Shown: positions 1 to 11,265 of the stretch, piece by piece | How the letters are laid out: each line of letters starts with the position of its first letter | How positions within the stretch are numbered: position 1 is the first letter of the stretch | Origin: Aphidius gifuensis | Taxonomy: Eukaryota; Arthropoda; Insecta; Hymenoptera; Braconidae | Length of the DNA: 64,000 nt | Assembly: GCF_014905175.1 (NCBI RefSeq) | Contig: NC_057789.1 | Span: 12,886,876 to 12,950,875, forward strand | Direction of reading: 5' to 3' | Position numbers and translations under genes: made by a program | Notes under the pieces: model-generated | Told to the model about the DNA's origin: nothing | The model's input: only the letters and a program-made list of their open reading frames with translations | Databases searched by the model: none

Positions 1-4
1 TCTG

Positions 5-167
5 CAGTCCAATTCAGAGGGCAAATTTTTTACAATTTAAGGCGTTTTTTTGCCGGTGTTGGCGCTTGTCGAATTTTTTTTATATAGATTTCACATATAA
101 AAGCTCTACAAGCGCCTCCAGTGGAGGAAAAAACGCCCTAAATTGTAATGCCCTGTGAATTGGACTG
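5..167. mobile_element. MITE, CAGTCCAATTC family, copy 1
   Basis: The ends CAGTCCAATTC and GAATTGGACTG are inverted repeats, and the flanks 2-4 and 168-170 are both CTG, a possible 3-bp target duplication. The inner TIR continues with a CAGGGCA-like block and a TTTACAATTTAAGGCG block. A related copy lies at 34.8-35.0 kb. It has no coding capacity. Confidence 0.7.
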
Positions 168-649
168 CTGACTATGACAATATAAATATATAGTGTCTGT
201 GGGGAGAAAGTCGTCGTTGGCTAAGAGTCCGTAAATACTAAGTCAGGTAGGGTGACAGTCCGTCGGTACAATGTCAATGGGGAAACAGTCGTGGGAAGAA
301 AGTCCGTAGGAATTACGTCTCGGTACCATTAATTTAAAGACATTACCCGGGAAAAACGGTTTGTATACAACCATATACAATCATATACAACCATATATGA
401 TTGTATACAAACTCATACAGTTGTATATCGCCATTTTCTGTATACAAATTTATAAAGTTGTATACAGTTGTATATAACCATATATGGAATTTATAGATCA
501 AATTCAAGAATGGTTGTATACAAACATAGATAGTTGTATACAAACATAGATAATTGTATACAAGTTTATAATTATTTAAACAATTTAATTTTTTTGTTTA
601 TATATTTGATGATTTATTTGACCGAAAAAATTACACCATAAATACTTGA

Positions 650-722
650 CTTTACCGGGACTTGAACACGGTATCTTCTAGTTGAAACTCCAGAGCCTTA
701 CTTACCTAACCACGGCAGCTAC
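650..722 (-). repeat. tRNA-derived SINE head (A and B boxes)
   Basis: On the minus strand a B-box-like GTTCAAGTCCC (about 657-667) follows an A-box-like TGCCGTGGTTAGGTAAG (about 701-717) at tRNA-like spacing. The predicted cloverleaf is poor, so this is a SINE or tRNA relic and not a tRNA gene. Confidence 0.5.
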
Positions 723-1059
723 AATTGAAAATTAGGAAAATTTGTTCTACTTAAATATTCATTATAATCATAGCAATCCAAGGATCAACTAACACTCGGC
801 CGATATATGAATTTCATTTGTTTCGTATACCCCGGAATGTATTGTCATAATTTATAAAGAAAATTTTTCATCCCTGAAATTTTCGTTTCGTAAAAAAAAT
901 AAGTAGCTGTTATATATAATTAAAAAAACACCCTTCCAATATTAAATACATAATAGCGGTTCTTAATATATTTTTATATACATGGAAAGAATGAAAAAAA
1001 ATCAGTCTTAGTGACCCGAATAAAAATCGATAAATGGCAAGTCATAGGTTGGTCAGTCT
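723..1059. other. AT-rich stretch without recognisable content
   Basis: No open frame, splice-supported exon or clear repeat was recognised here. It lies inside the 346-1728 element. Confidence 0.5.
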
Positions 1060-1814
1060 TCAATGTGCGACTGAGTTGTAAAATTGTATATAATTTTTAA
1101 AATGTCCATATATGTTTGTATATATAAACATATATAATTGCATACAAGATAAATAAAGTAAGCTACCAAGTTGTATAGTTGTATATGATTTTATAAATTT
1201 ATATATAAACATATATAAATATATGCAGTTGTATATGTCCATATATGTTTGTATATAACCATATATGATTGTATACAAGATTAATAAACTAAGCTACCAA
1301 GTTGTATGGTTGTATATGATTGTATATAGTTGTATATGGTTGTATATAGTTGTATATGGTTGTATATGGTTGTATATGATTGTATATAGTTGCACATAGT
1401 TGTATATGATTGTATATAGTTGTATATGGTTGTATATAGTTGTATATAGTTGTATATGGTTGTATATGGTTGTATATAGTTGTATATAGTTGTATATGGT
1501 TGTATATGGTTGTATACAAACAGTTCATACCTCATATACAAGTTTATATAGTTGTATAAACTTGTATACAACTGTATATGGTTGTATACAAAGTCACTAA
1601 AATAATTAACTTTCCATATACATCTATATACGATTGTATATGTTTGTATATGATTGTATATGGTTGTATATGGTTGTATATGGTTGTATATGGTTGTATA
1701 TGGTTGTATACAAACCGTTTTTCCCGGGTAAGTGAAGAAATTAATGGAGATTACTATTTATTTTTTTTTCTGCTACGTCCTTTTCTTAGCTATATTCACC
1801 ATAATTAATAAATT

Positions 1815-1928
1815 AAAAAGCTATTGGCAAACGTATGTAAGAAAAGGATGTAGCCAAATAAATTGATAATTAGTCCTCATTAATTCTTTAGTTAATGAAG
1901 AATAACTTAATGCCAATAGCTTTTTAAT
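1815..1928. repeat. Palindromic MITE, AAAAAGCTATTGGCA ends
   Basis: Ends AAAAAGCTATTGGCA and TGCCAATAGCTTTTT are inverted. The body has an AAGGATGTAGCCAAATAAAT-like core. Related segments occur at about 34.68-34.81 kb and 35.64-35.77 kb, so this is a dispersed family. Confidence 0.6.
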
Positions 1929-1932
1929 CAAG

Positions 1933-2027
1933 AGGCACGGTAGTGCCTCGAGTCAAGTATGAGAAAGAAATATGTATGTGTTGATGAGAATATGTGTGAG
2001 ATGAGATTAACTACTACTACCGTGCCT
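1933..2027. mobile_element. MITE, AGGCACGGTAGT family, copy 1
   Basis: Left end AGGCACGGTAGTGCCTCG is itself a small hairpin; right end ACTACCGTGCCT is the inverted terminus. A second copy lies at 28461-28535. Both copies are preceded by ATCAAG, which may be part of the element or a target preference. Confidence 0.6.
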
Positions 2028-2640
2028 TATTATACATAAAATATTTTGTCCCCTTCCGTCTCTATTCTTTTAGAAATTTAATTAAAATATGATAGAGTTG
2101 AATGAGGATGCTGAGGTTTGGTAATGATCCCATAAATAGATGTCGAGCTTTTTTTTAAAAAAAAAATCAGATAAGAGGTTAGGTGTAATTTTTTTTTATT
2201 GAAAAATTGTTCACATCAAGGCTAACACTTTTTCTTAATAAAATTTTCCGGAAAAATCGATTTTTTTTTCAAAACTTTGTTTACGCTTTTAACTCCGCCA
2301 TTTTGATTTTTTTTCGGAAGTTTTTTTTTTTTTTCGTTTTCGTCTTTCTGGACGCTACAACTTTTCTCAATATCATTTTTTAATTAAAGCCATATTTTTT
2401 CAGGAAAATCCATAAACAGATAAAATCGGCCCGAAAAAAAAGTAATTTTATCGAAAAATTTTTCAAATAAAAAGTGTTAGTTTTGATGTAGAAAACATTT
2501 TGGTGCAAAAAAAAAATGCAGTATCCATTTAAAAAAACTATATTTATACCAGAAACTCCGCCATTTTGGATTTTTCGAATTTTTTTTTTTTTTTTTTCTT
2601 CGTCCCCCTCCAAACCCTACAACTTTTACTTGAAAAATTT
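2028..2640. other. T-rich non-coding stretch
   Basis: Long T runs (for example around 2325-2335 and 2580-2597) and two diverged versions of a segment ending GACGCTACAACTTTT / AACCCTACAACTTTT suggest an old internal duplication of about 240 bp. No gene is supported. Confidence 0.4.
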
Positions 2641-2644
2641 TACA

Positions 2645-4082
2645 ATTTAAGCTATTGTTACGTACCAAGTTGAAAAATTAGAATTAAACTATGAAATAAC
2701 AAAAAAAAAAAAGAATATGTAAAACCAAAATTAACTAGGCAAATAATCATAGAATAATTAAAACAAATCAACTTGGTATTTCACGTTAATATTAAAAAGT
2801 CCTCTTATTTTGTTATTCCCTACAGGGTAACGGGTTAGGAGGGAATGTGTATAAATGTAGATCTACCTTTGTTGTAAGAATAATCCGAAACAATTGTTGT
2901 TGAGAGCCTGTCAATCTGGATGGTCGCCTGTTGTTGTTGATAGTCTCGAATAATCCAAACGTTAAATGAACTCAAAGCACAGAAAACAACACCCCGGAGA
3001 AATGTCACAGTCAATAATTTTATAGTATTAGGAACAGTCAATTTATAAACGAAAAAATAATAATTTAAACACAAAGATTATTTAATTTGAATTCACTTTA
3101 ACATTTTATTTATTAGAATTTAATTTATTAATACAATTTATTTAATTATATTTGATTTCATAAAATTGATTTAAATTTAATTTAGATATTGTCCAAACAA
3201 AAGTTGTCGCAAGAGTGAAGCTCCTTAAATTATAAAAATGAAAATTCCCATAAAAATTAATAAAATAGAGAAGGGATGATTTAAAGTGGGAACGTCTTGA
3301 CCAATTATATTTTACCTGTCCCACGATAGTCAGCGTTTAATATTTTACTTAGAGAATTATTTGTAACGTCAACGGATGTAAAATATCGAGTAGCTAAGGT
3401 GACTTTGAACTACGGCTTGAGAAAATAAAAATGAAAATAAAAAATAATATAAAAAAAAGGTATAAAAAATATTAAAAAATGTAAATGTTGCTAAAAATGA
3501 AAAAAAATTATGAAAAATAAAAAAGAAAAATTTTATGTGTCACTCGATATTCTACATGTCTCTTGAATTTACCAAAAATTATTTATATTAATTAATTATT
3601 TTTAAATAGAAAAATACCAGTACGTAACACTATTGTTACGTACTGGTATTTTAATATTTAAAAATAATTAATTAATAAATAATATTTGGTAAATTCAAGG
3701 GATATAGTACAATATCGAGTAGCACATAAATTTTTTCTTTTTATTTTTTTAATAATAATATTGCCTCATGGACATTTTTTAAATATTATTTACCTTTTCA
3801 ATATAATTTTTCATTTTAAATTTTATTTTCTCATACCGCAGTTGCATTTTTAAATCAGCAACTCGATATTTAAAATATGTTGAATTTATTAATTATTTAG
3901 AATAATATCTCAGCAACAAATAAATGCTGGATATCATGAGAACCATCAATTTTGATTGGTCAAAGATGTTACCACCTAAGATCATCCCTACTTTTAATTT
4001 AAATTTTTATGGGAATTTTTATTTAATAATTTTAAGGAGCTTCACTCTTGCGACAACTTTCGTTCTATTCAAATCATTAAAA
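2645..4082. repeat. Inverted-repeat arm, left (partner 16245-18325)
   Basis: This segment is found again inverted at 16245-18325. It contains its own foldback core: about 3200-3590 and 3660-4075 are inverted relative to each other and share a GGAGCTTCACTCTTGCGACA block. The centre holds a TACCAGTACGTAACA hairpin. Because the right arm carries two insertions that are absent here (16873-17421 and about 17905-18125), this arm supplies the empty sites near 3350 and 2865. Confidence 0.75.
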
Positions 4083-4411
4083 AAAAGATGTGTGTTATTG
4101 TACGCACAGGGAAGTGAAACTTCTTTAGTAATTCTAATAAATAGTAATTGAAAGATCTCTCGTTGCATTAATATATTTTTGACTAGTTGTCTTTTTCGCT
4201 CTCATTCCGAGTGAACTATTATGTTCATTCAGTCATTAATAATTATGATAGAAATTTTTAAATTTATTGATTAGTTATAATATTAAGGTTCTATGTAAAT
4301 GAAATACTAATTTAAAAACTTAACACAGAATATAATTTTATATAAATATTTATTTATTGAACAACTAGTCAGCCAAACACTTCTATTACTATTTTATGTA
4401 TACTTTTTATT

Positions 4412-4579
4412 TTATGTATATATATTCATGAAATACTGAGATTTTTCAGTTGTTCTTTTATCTTCAGGATTTTTGTCGGGATGATATCTTTTAATATTTT
4501 CCCGATATATCAACTTTAGATGACTCAAGCTTTCAATATTATTGAATATTGAGCCAATTTCAGCCTCGTAATCTGACAT
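4412..4579 (-). CDS. Short J-domain (DnaJ-like) protein, TE-associated copy
   Basis: The 55-aa frame starts with MSDYEAEIDSIFNN and contains the J-domain hallmark HPD in the context KRYHPDKNPED. Only helix II, the HPD loop and the beginning of helix III are present, so it is shorter than a full J domain of about 70 aa. An acceptor-like TTTTCAG lies just before the ATG and the upstream bases contain a stop, so this looks like the first coding part of an exon. A near-identical frame lies at 28284. Both copies sit in the same repeat, including a TGGTAACATTTGTTGG segment 5' of the frame, so duplication happened as part of a mobile or segmental unit. J domains stimulate Hsp70 ATPase through HPD; whether this truncated form does so is unknown. 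Confidence 0.6.
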   Translation of the reverse strand: MSDYEAEIGSIFNNIESLSHLKLIYRENIKRYHPDKNPEDKRTTEKSQYFMNIYT

Positions 4580-4599
4580 GTTACAGCCTGAAAAATATA

Positions 4600-5620
4600 A
4601 ATAAAATTAATGCAAATTATAATGGAAAGAAATTTGATTTTAATTTAGTAGCTATCTCTTCAATATTTGAATAAAAAAGACCTGGTAACATTTGTTGGGG
4701 CATGTGGCCAGCGTTACCCGTTGAAAATTAAAAATTTTCAATACTCCGGCTGGGGCTATTTTTATTTTTATTGCTTAGACATATTTTGACCGTTAATTAA
4801 CGAAAACATTATTCATATTTAAAAGAAAGGCAATAGAGTTGTTCAAAGCTTTTTTTGGAGCCTTATAAACTTTTCATTTCAACTCTATGATGACATTTTT
4901 TGGTCCGTTTTTTTTATTTTTTTTTCGGCGAGCCATAACTTTTGTTATAATCAAGATAGGGAGTTCGTATTAGGCTCAAATTATGCACCTAAAAAAAATC
5001 TAGTGACGGCATTACGGATTTTTTTTTCTCTCAATAACAGTTTTCGAGCAAAAAAATTAAATATCCGAATTTTTTTTCAAATTTTGAAGGTTTTTTTTTT
5101 TTCTCAAAAACTATTATAGATAGGGGAAAAAACCCATCATGCGGGCGATAGAGTTTTTTGAGACGCATAATATAAGCCTTATACGAAGTCTCTCTTTTGA
5201 TTTCGCGTTGAGTTATTTATTGCGCTGTTTTTATAACTTGTAAAATTTTCACATGAAAACGTATGTACTATTTTAAGTTACATAAATAATAATTTAAGAA
5301 TGATGAAATATAAAACAGAAAAGATTCACGAACAAAAAACCTCGGTGATAAATACTCTTTGATGGAAAGTTTAGACACCACAAATTTTTAAGTAAGAAAA
5401 AAATTTTTTTCAAAATTTACATTTTAGTTTTTCGATTAAAAACTATTATCAATAGAGCAAAAAACCTATTACGCGGGCGATAGAGTTTTTTAATGCGCTT
5501 CTTTTGAGCCTGGTACGAAGTCTCTCGGTTACTTAGTTCGTAAGTTATGAGCGTTTTTTTTTTTTCGCCGATGAATTCAAGACTGCGGCTGAGCCTATGG
5601 CTCCTAGCCTCCGTAAAAAA
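4600..5620. repeat. J-domain-associated repeat, intact left copy
   Basis: This is upstream sequence of the J-domain frame, inverted relative to 23763-23871 plus 27822-28270. It has internal tandem duplication: AACTATTAT near 5110 and 5445 is followed in both places by a GGGCGATAGAGTTTTTT block and then a TACGAAGTCTCTC block. This copy is uninterrupted where the other one is split by a hAT element. Confidence 0.65.
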
Positions 5621-6439
5621 AAAAACAAAACAAAACGAACTATTTGATGTTAAAAAAATTTAATGTCAAATATTGATCGATTTTTTCAACATTTTTTTTA
5701 TGAGCGAATTAACCACAAACACATGATGGTGCATCATCGCCGCCACTACCACCACCATGTATTTGTTCTATTATGATTGCTGCTGTTTATATATGATCAA
5801 TATTGGTGTTGTTATTTTGATTTCCACTCGGTACATCATTTGTTAAATTATTATTTACTCCTGTTGTTGTTGTTTCATGGAATGATTCAGAATTTAATCA
5901 TCTGTTCTATTTTTTTGTCCTTAACAAATTCATTCAAGATCTTGCATTTATTTCGATCATGGCAAGCACGATCATAACAAGCACAAGCACTTGAATAACC
6001 AATATCTTGTGTATTATTTGATTATCGGACAGATTCATTTCAAATACTCATTATTTGATTCAAAATATTATTAAAACTACCAGTACAAGTCTCATGAAAA
6101 TTACCAGACATTGTATAGGATCTAATCGTATTTTAAATTTTACTGATTTAGGATTACCAGTATATTTATCAGATGTTTTTGATAATATTTCAGTGTCATT
6201 AATTGTCTCTTGAAATCCTATACAATCTAAAATACGATCTTTACTATCTTTACGTTCATGTAGTACCAAATTTTATCCACATATTATTTATTGTTGTTTG
6301 GTATTGTGATTATGATGTTGCTGTCGTATTATGTCAAGCACTTAAATAACCACTATCTTGTGTATTAATTGTTTATTTAACAGATTTATTTTAGATACTC
6401 ATTATTTGTTTAAAAATATTATTATAACCACTATTACAA

Positions 6440-8049
6440 CCCGAGGAACGAAATTTATATATATCTTTATATACCTTTATATATTCACATATAACTTTAT
6501 AAAATTTTATAAAATTTTATATAATTTTATATAATTATATAAAAATTTGAAGAATTTTTAAACTCTCTATATATAATTATATACAACTTTATAAGGTTAT
6601 ATACAGCTATATATAATTTTATAAAGTTATATATAAATGTGTACAAAGTTGTGAACGATTTGTGTATAAGTATATATAATTATATAAAGCTATATATTTC
6701 TATATGTAGCTGTATAAAGTTTCATATAGTTTTATAAAAGTATATAAACTTGTATATGAATATACGAAGATATTTTTACCCAAGGAACGATCCTTATAAA
6801 GGTATATAAAGTTATATATAGTTATATACAATTGTATGAAGATATACAATTGTATGACTATATACTAACACTCTACTATAAGGAATATATATAACTATAT
6901 ATAGCAGTATAAATAAGTTTTATACATGTACAGTTTTTATATAATTATATTAACCTTTATAGAACATAATATTTATAAATTAGTGAACCAAAGTTACAAA
7001 TAATAATATAGAGCGAGTTCATATATTCGCTGGCTTCTTTAATTGGAATAATGTGTTCTATTCGGATTCCAACAGCATCATGAACGAAAAATGATAGGTT
7101 ACTATCGAAAAAAAGGTCAATAAGTATAATAAGTATGTAAGCAAAGAAGGTATAATAAGGTAAATAGAGTTTACACGGAAAAAAAATTTCATCAAATTTT
7201 ACTATGCTGCCACATTACCGAAGAACTATCTTTTGACTATTAAAAAATTTACTATCATTTTAACGAAAAAAAACAATTGTAGTCTTGAAAAATTAAAATG
7301 TACCATAGCAATTTTCTTACGTTTTTTTTTGCTATTTCCCGATGAAAAAATTACAACGCATAAAGAAATTTTTACAGAAACAAAATTTAAAATAATCCAG
7401 CCTAAAAATTACATTTGCAGCATAGCAAAAATATTTTTTTTGCTTTTTATATTTATAAAATTTACTCTGCTGTTGTGGACAAAATTAAAATGATCCTCTG
7501 AAAATTTACAATGTCGCATAGTAATTTTAATAACTTAATAACATATTTAAAATTACAATGGGGCATAGCAAATTGATGACGGACTCAGAAATGTCAACTG
7601 CCCCCACTTTTTAGTCGACTGCGCAGGCGTGACTTTTGCTTGTTGATGTAAAGCAAATAAATTTTTGTATTCACATGCGTTATCGTGGCGCATCGGGTAC
7701 TGCGTCGGGTTTGTAACCGACAGGTATGGGGTTCAAGTCCTGAGCGTGGACAGTTTTTTATGTCTAAATTTTGCTTTTGACCATTTTAAAATACAGTTAC
7801 ATATACATTTATACAATTTTATATACCTTTATACACTTGTATAGAATTTTATAAAAGTAATAGTTATTGATCTTTATATAAAACTTTATACAATTGTATG
7901 AAGTTTTATATAGTTATATAAAGTTTTATACAACCTGTTATATATAGCTTTATAAATAAAGTGGCAATATAAAACCATATATAACTTTATACAACTTTAT
8001 AAAATTTTATATAATTATATAAAGTTATATATAAATTTCGTTCCTCGGG
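6440..8049. mobile_element. AT-minisatellite element with CCCGAGGAAC ends and AA duplication
   Basis: Ends CCCGAGGAACGAAATTTATA are inverted, and AA flanks both sides (6438-6439, 8050-8051). The inverted paralogue at 18995-19010 reads straight through with a single TT, giving an empty site. Termini are arrays of TATATAAAGTTATATA-like units. The interior (7000-7790) is non-repetitive and contains a tRNA-like segment; no transposase is visible. Confidence 0.75.
7680..7755 (+). repeat. tRNA-like segment with A and B boxes
   Basis: TCGTGGCGCATCGGGTA resembles an A box and GGGGTTCAAGTCCTG a B box. A 5-bp anticodon-type stem GTCGG/CCGAC closes an 8-nt loop containing TGT, one base too long for a normal anticodon loop. 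This is best read as a SINE head or tRNA pseudogene. Confidence 0.45.
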
Positions 8050-8632
8050 AAGTCTCATCAAAATTATCAGACATTGGTATAGCACCTCGTCGTATTTTAA
8101 TTTTTACTGATTTAGGATTACCAGTACATTTGTCACATTTTTCTGCTAATATTTCAATGTCATTAATTGTTTCTTGAAATCCTATACAATCTAAAATACT
8201 ATCTTTACTATCTTTACGTTCACGTGGTACCACATTTCATCCACATATTATTTATTGTTGTTTGGTATTGTGATTATGATGTTGCTGTCGTATTATGTCA
8301 AGCACTTGAATAACTATTATCTTGTGTATTATTTGTTTATTTAACAGATTAATTTTAAATACTCATTATTTGATCAAAAATAACATAATAAATTATATAT
8401 TGTATATAATAAAAGTTTTAACCTTGATATTCACCTTTGTCTCTTGAATCTTTCATGGAACTGAAATTTTGAAACAAATTTTAAACAAATTTTTTCGTAT
8501 CGTTGTCAAGGGAATAAATAAATAAAACAAAATAAAAAATAATTTAAAATTACTTACCTTCATACCGTTACTTTCGTTGCATCCATCTTTTGTTTTTTTT
8601 TTTTACTGCCCATTCTAAAGAAGTTTCACTTC
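8040..8632. repeat. Inverted-repeat arm, left inner (partner 18428-19020)
   Basis: Exon 1 and the ERKDSKD exon of the decayed minus-strand gene recur inverted at 18428-19020 with the intervening introns, including the GAAGTGAAACTTCTTTAG block upstream of the start codon. Confidence 0.75.
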
Positions 8633-9383
8633 AAAAATTAAATTAAAATTTAAAATTAAATCAAAATTTAAAATGCTGAGGTGAGTTTTAAAAAATCAAA
8701 GTTATTTTAAAACTATTCAGTGATATTATTATCGCATTCTGGAAATTCTCTTTAAAATTTCTTTTTGTACTAAACCGGTATTTAGATGATGCTATTGGGA
8801 GACGGTATTTTCTGCATGAAAGATACACTAAGGAAGATACGTGCTCAGTGCAATACACCTAATTCTGTAGCCCGTTATCTGATGCGAGGCATTTTTAATC
8901 CCGAACGAGTGCTGAACTGCACTCTTACCGGTCGGAGAGTAAACAATCAAGGAAAGGATAGACAAAACCAGCCAGTGCAAGCTATAAACGATACTGCTAA
9001 AGACGTTATAATAAGTAAAGATCCGTTATGTATACAACATGAAGCTGTGATTTTTTAAAATATTCAATGAGCGAACTAATATATGTTTTTATTTTCTAGA
9101 GTATACGTTTACCCTAGCGAAAATGGCGACACCGATCCGACACCAATCCGACAGTCGGTTTGTGCACTGATCTCATACAAAAACGACACAAAACCGACAC
9201 ACGACTATAAGAATTTCTAAGTCACAAAAATAAATAATAAGAAGCATTTAAAAAATAAAATATTATGTCTAAAAATTTCTAAATAATATTCTTATAATTT
9301 AAGACACATTAGAATTTTTTTTAAATAATTTTTTTATTGAAAAAACTCAATTCTGTTTATGTATTAAAAGTGAGGTTAGCTGT

Positions 9384-9510
9384 CCGAATCCGAAGTGTCT
9401 ATTGGCACTATTCCGCATGCTCTATAATATAGCATGCTGGTAAATATCCTGCATGCGAGATAAGTGACGGTCAGATTAAAATTTACATTATATACATGGA
9501 GGTGAATAAG
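9384..9510. repeat. GCATGCTATATTATAG palindrome unit
   Basis: The segment GAAGTGTCTATTGGCACTAT through TTAAAATTTACATTATA recurs directly at about 14103-14204 and inverted at 14010-14095. Confidence 0.7.
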
Positions 9511-9518
9511 GAGTGTAA

Positions 9519-9695
9519 AGGTGAATTTTCACTCAAATTATTTGTCGGCAACAATTTTTTATTTGTCAGCGACAAATAAATTATTTGCAGCCTGCAATCA
9601 AATAATTGTCACCAACAAATATTTTATTTGTAGACTGCAAATATTTATTTGTCAGCAACAAATATGACGTCAACATAAACATAAACATAACCAAA
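9519..9695. repeat. Harbinger left TIR with repeated ATTTGTCRGCRACAAAT motif
   Basis: After AGGTGAATTTTCACTC the TIR contains about six imperfect palindromic units of the type TATTTGTCAGCGACAAATAA, spaced by a few bases. These are candidate binding sites for the transposase or its MADF partner. The TIR ends in a direct-repeat tract of ACATAA units. Confidence 0.85.
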
Positions 9696-9807
9696 AAAGG
9701 AAAGTATAAAAAACAGTCACATAATTGTATATAAACTTGTGTTCAACGATAGTTTTTTAAAAATATATAATATTCAATTGTAAATACATGAAATAAATTG
9801 TAAAAAT

Positions 9808-11265
9808 ATGGAAAACCTACAAGACCTTCTGTTTAATCAGTGTATCAATTATTTGAAAACATTCGACCATCTGGATTATACAAATATTAATCAAGTTTCT
9901 AAAATAGTTGAATTTGCTTTGGAACTGATAAAAACGCCTTATCCAAGACAATACAAAAAAAAAAAATACTGGGAATCTGAGTTTGTGAAACAACGGAGGA
10001 AAGGTTTTTTCGTTGTGATGTTCCCAATTTTGTTAAGGGATGCACGTTTATTTCTTGACTATTTCCGAATGAAACCGACACAATTTGAATATTTGGTTCA
10101 GCTGGTTGCACCTTTGATAATACGTACCAGAGTGACGAGATCTCGGACGCCAATTTCAGTAGACGAGCGCCTTGCACTTACTATCAAGTATTTCAAAACT
10201 AATAAATTTTCATCTTTTTATCAACGTTTATAAACGATCTACTATTGTATACAATATTATTTCCAGATATTTGGCGTCTGGTGATAGCCAAAAATCGTTA
10301 GCTTTTGAGCATTCTATGGGTTTTTCAACGGTATCTACCATTATCTTTGAAACATGTACAGCATTATGGTTAAAATTGCAGCCAATCGTTCTTCCAACAC
10401 CAACAATAAATGATTGGTTGAGAATTGCCAAAGGTTTCGAGGATAGATGGAATTTTCATCACTGCATTGGTGCGATAGATGGAAAACATGTTCAAATACA
10501 GGCAAGTTATCATAATAAATGTCACATGACTTAATTTTAAAATTTTGATTCTAATTGTAGGCTCCTCCAAATGCTGGGTCTAGGTATTTCAATTACAAAG
10601 GCTTTCACAGTCTCGTGTTACTAGGCGTCTGTGATCATCGATATTGTTTCACACTTGTAGATATTGGAGCTAATGGGCGGCAAAGTGATGGTGGTGTTTT
10701 TTTTCGGTCGAAAATTGGACGTTATTTCGAAGAAGAAAGTTTAAAAGTTCCACCTCCTTCGAAAATAGAAAAAACTGAAACAATACTGCCATACATCTTA
10801 GTAGGTGATAAAGCCTTTCCATTATCTGACTATTTACTACGACCTTACACACAACAAAGCAACATGGAGGAGAAACAGCTCATATTTAATTATCGTTTGG
10901 GTCGTGCACGAAGAGTAATCGAAAATACTTTTGGTATTTTATGTTCTCGATGGAGGATTTTACGTCGCCCTATCCTCGGCAAAAGAGCAACAATAAAGGC
11001 GATAATAAAAGCAACAGTTTGTCTCCATAATTTTTTGATGATCAACAAAGACAATAACTCAAACTGTGATTCAACAATCAATCAAGTTTCAACAAATGAA
11101 GGAGCTATCCAACATTATGTTGGTAGTGAAGATTCATCGTTAAATATGAACCCACTTAGTGAGATACCTCTTTGTTCTAGCGCAGAGCGACTACGAGATC
11201 AATTTGCAGAGTTTTTTCAAGAAGAAGGTGCTGTCCAGTGGCAATTCCGTCATATATATTTGTAA
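9808..11265 (+). CDS. PIF/Harbinger DDE transposase (HARBI1-like), three exons
   Basis: Exons 9808-10187, 10267-10501 and 10561-11265 join in frame to about 439 aa. The N-terminal part includes FRMKPTQFEYLVQLV. Exon 1 joins exon 2 to give the family motif ERLALTIKYLASGDSQKSLA, with acceptor TTTCCAG. Intron 2 has a GC donor (ACAG/GCAAGT) and acceptor TTGTAG. Catalytic residues are visible as Asp in GAIDGKHV, Asp in GRQSDGGVF and Glu in RRVIENTFGI; FNYKGFHSLVLLGVCD and CSRWRILRRPI are also family hallmarks. The length matches typical Harbinger transposases (about 350-450 aa) and no stop or frameshift is seen. It cuts and pastes the element, usually with a Myb/SANT- or MADF-type partner, here encoded convergently. 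The annotated start is the first ATG after the TIR. Confidence 0.92.

Larger units (their letters stand above)
346..1728. mobile_element. Non-autonomous element built of GTTGTATA minisatellite
   Basis: The ends are inverted copies of CCCGGGAAAAACGGTTTGTA and the element is flanked by TA on both sides (344-345, 1729-1730). The interior is an array of roughly 10-bp units, TGGTTGTATA and variants, densest at 1300-1540 and 1630-1710. Between the two terminal arrays (about 550-1060) lie unrelated AT-rich sequence and a tRNA-like segment. Half of this element recurs inverted at 19233-19768, where its CCCGAGAAAAACGG end interrupts a gene copy. Tyr/Ile/Asn-rich reading frames here are repeat artefacts. 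Confidence 0.7.
5712..8613 (-). pseudogene. Decayed multi-exon gene with tandemly duplicated exon, function unknown
   Basis: Exon 1 (about 8558-8613) encodes MGSKKKK followed by a donor GTAAGT, but it has one A fewer in its poly-A run than the inverted copy at 18450, which frameshifts it. A later exon is present twice, about 8052-8235 and 6060-6265, encoding variants of ERKDSKDSILDCIGFQETIN and CDKCTGNPKSVK. A further segment (about 5715-6000) reads through a Cys-rich stretch SACACYDRACHDRNKC, then frameshifts and meets a stop before a GGGSGGDDAPSCVCG tail. The element at 6440-8049 interrupts the region. I do not recognise the family; paired cysteines hint at metal binding. It lies head-to-head with the BEN gene at 8786, about 170 bp apart. 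Confidence 0.5.

Noticed and set aside
1300..1540. CRISPR-like direct repeats
   Set aside because: Units of about 10 bp without unique spacers, in a eukaryotic context: a minisatellite.
1060..1571. Frames rich in Tyr, Ile, Asn and Thr (also at 19370-19684)
   Set aside because: They are translations of the GTTGTATA minisatellite; open in several frames on both strands because the unit lacks stops.
8786..9058. BEN genes as part of an integrated polydnavirus
   Set aside because: BEN domains do occur in such viruses, but no viral circle junction motif or other virulence gene is visible and the context is that of DNA transposons.
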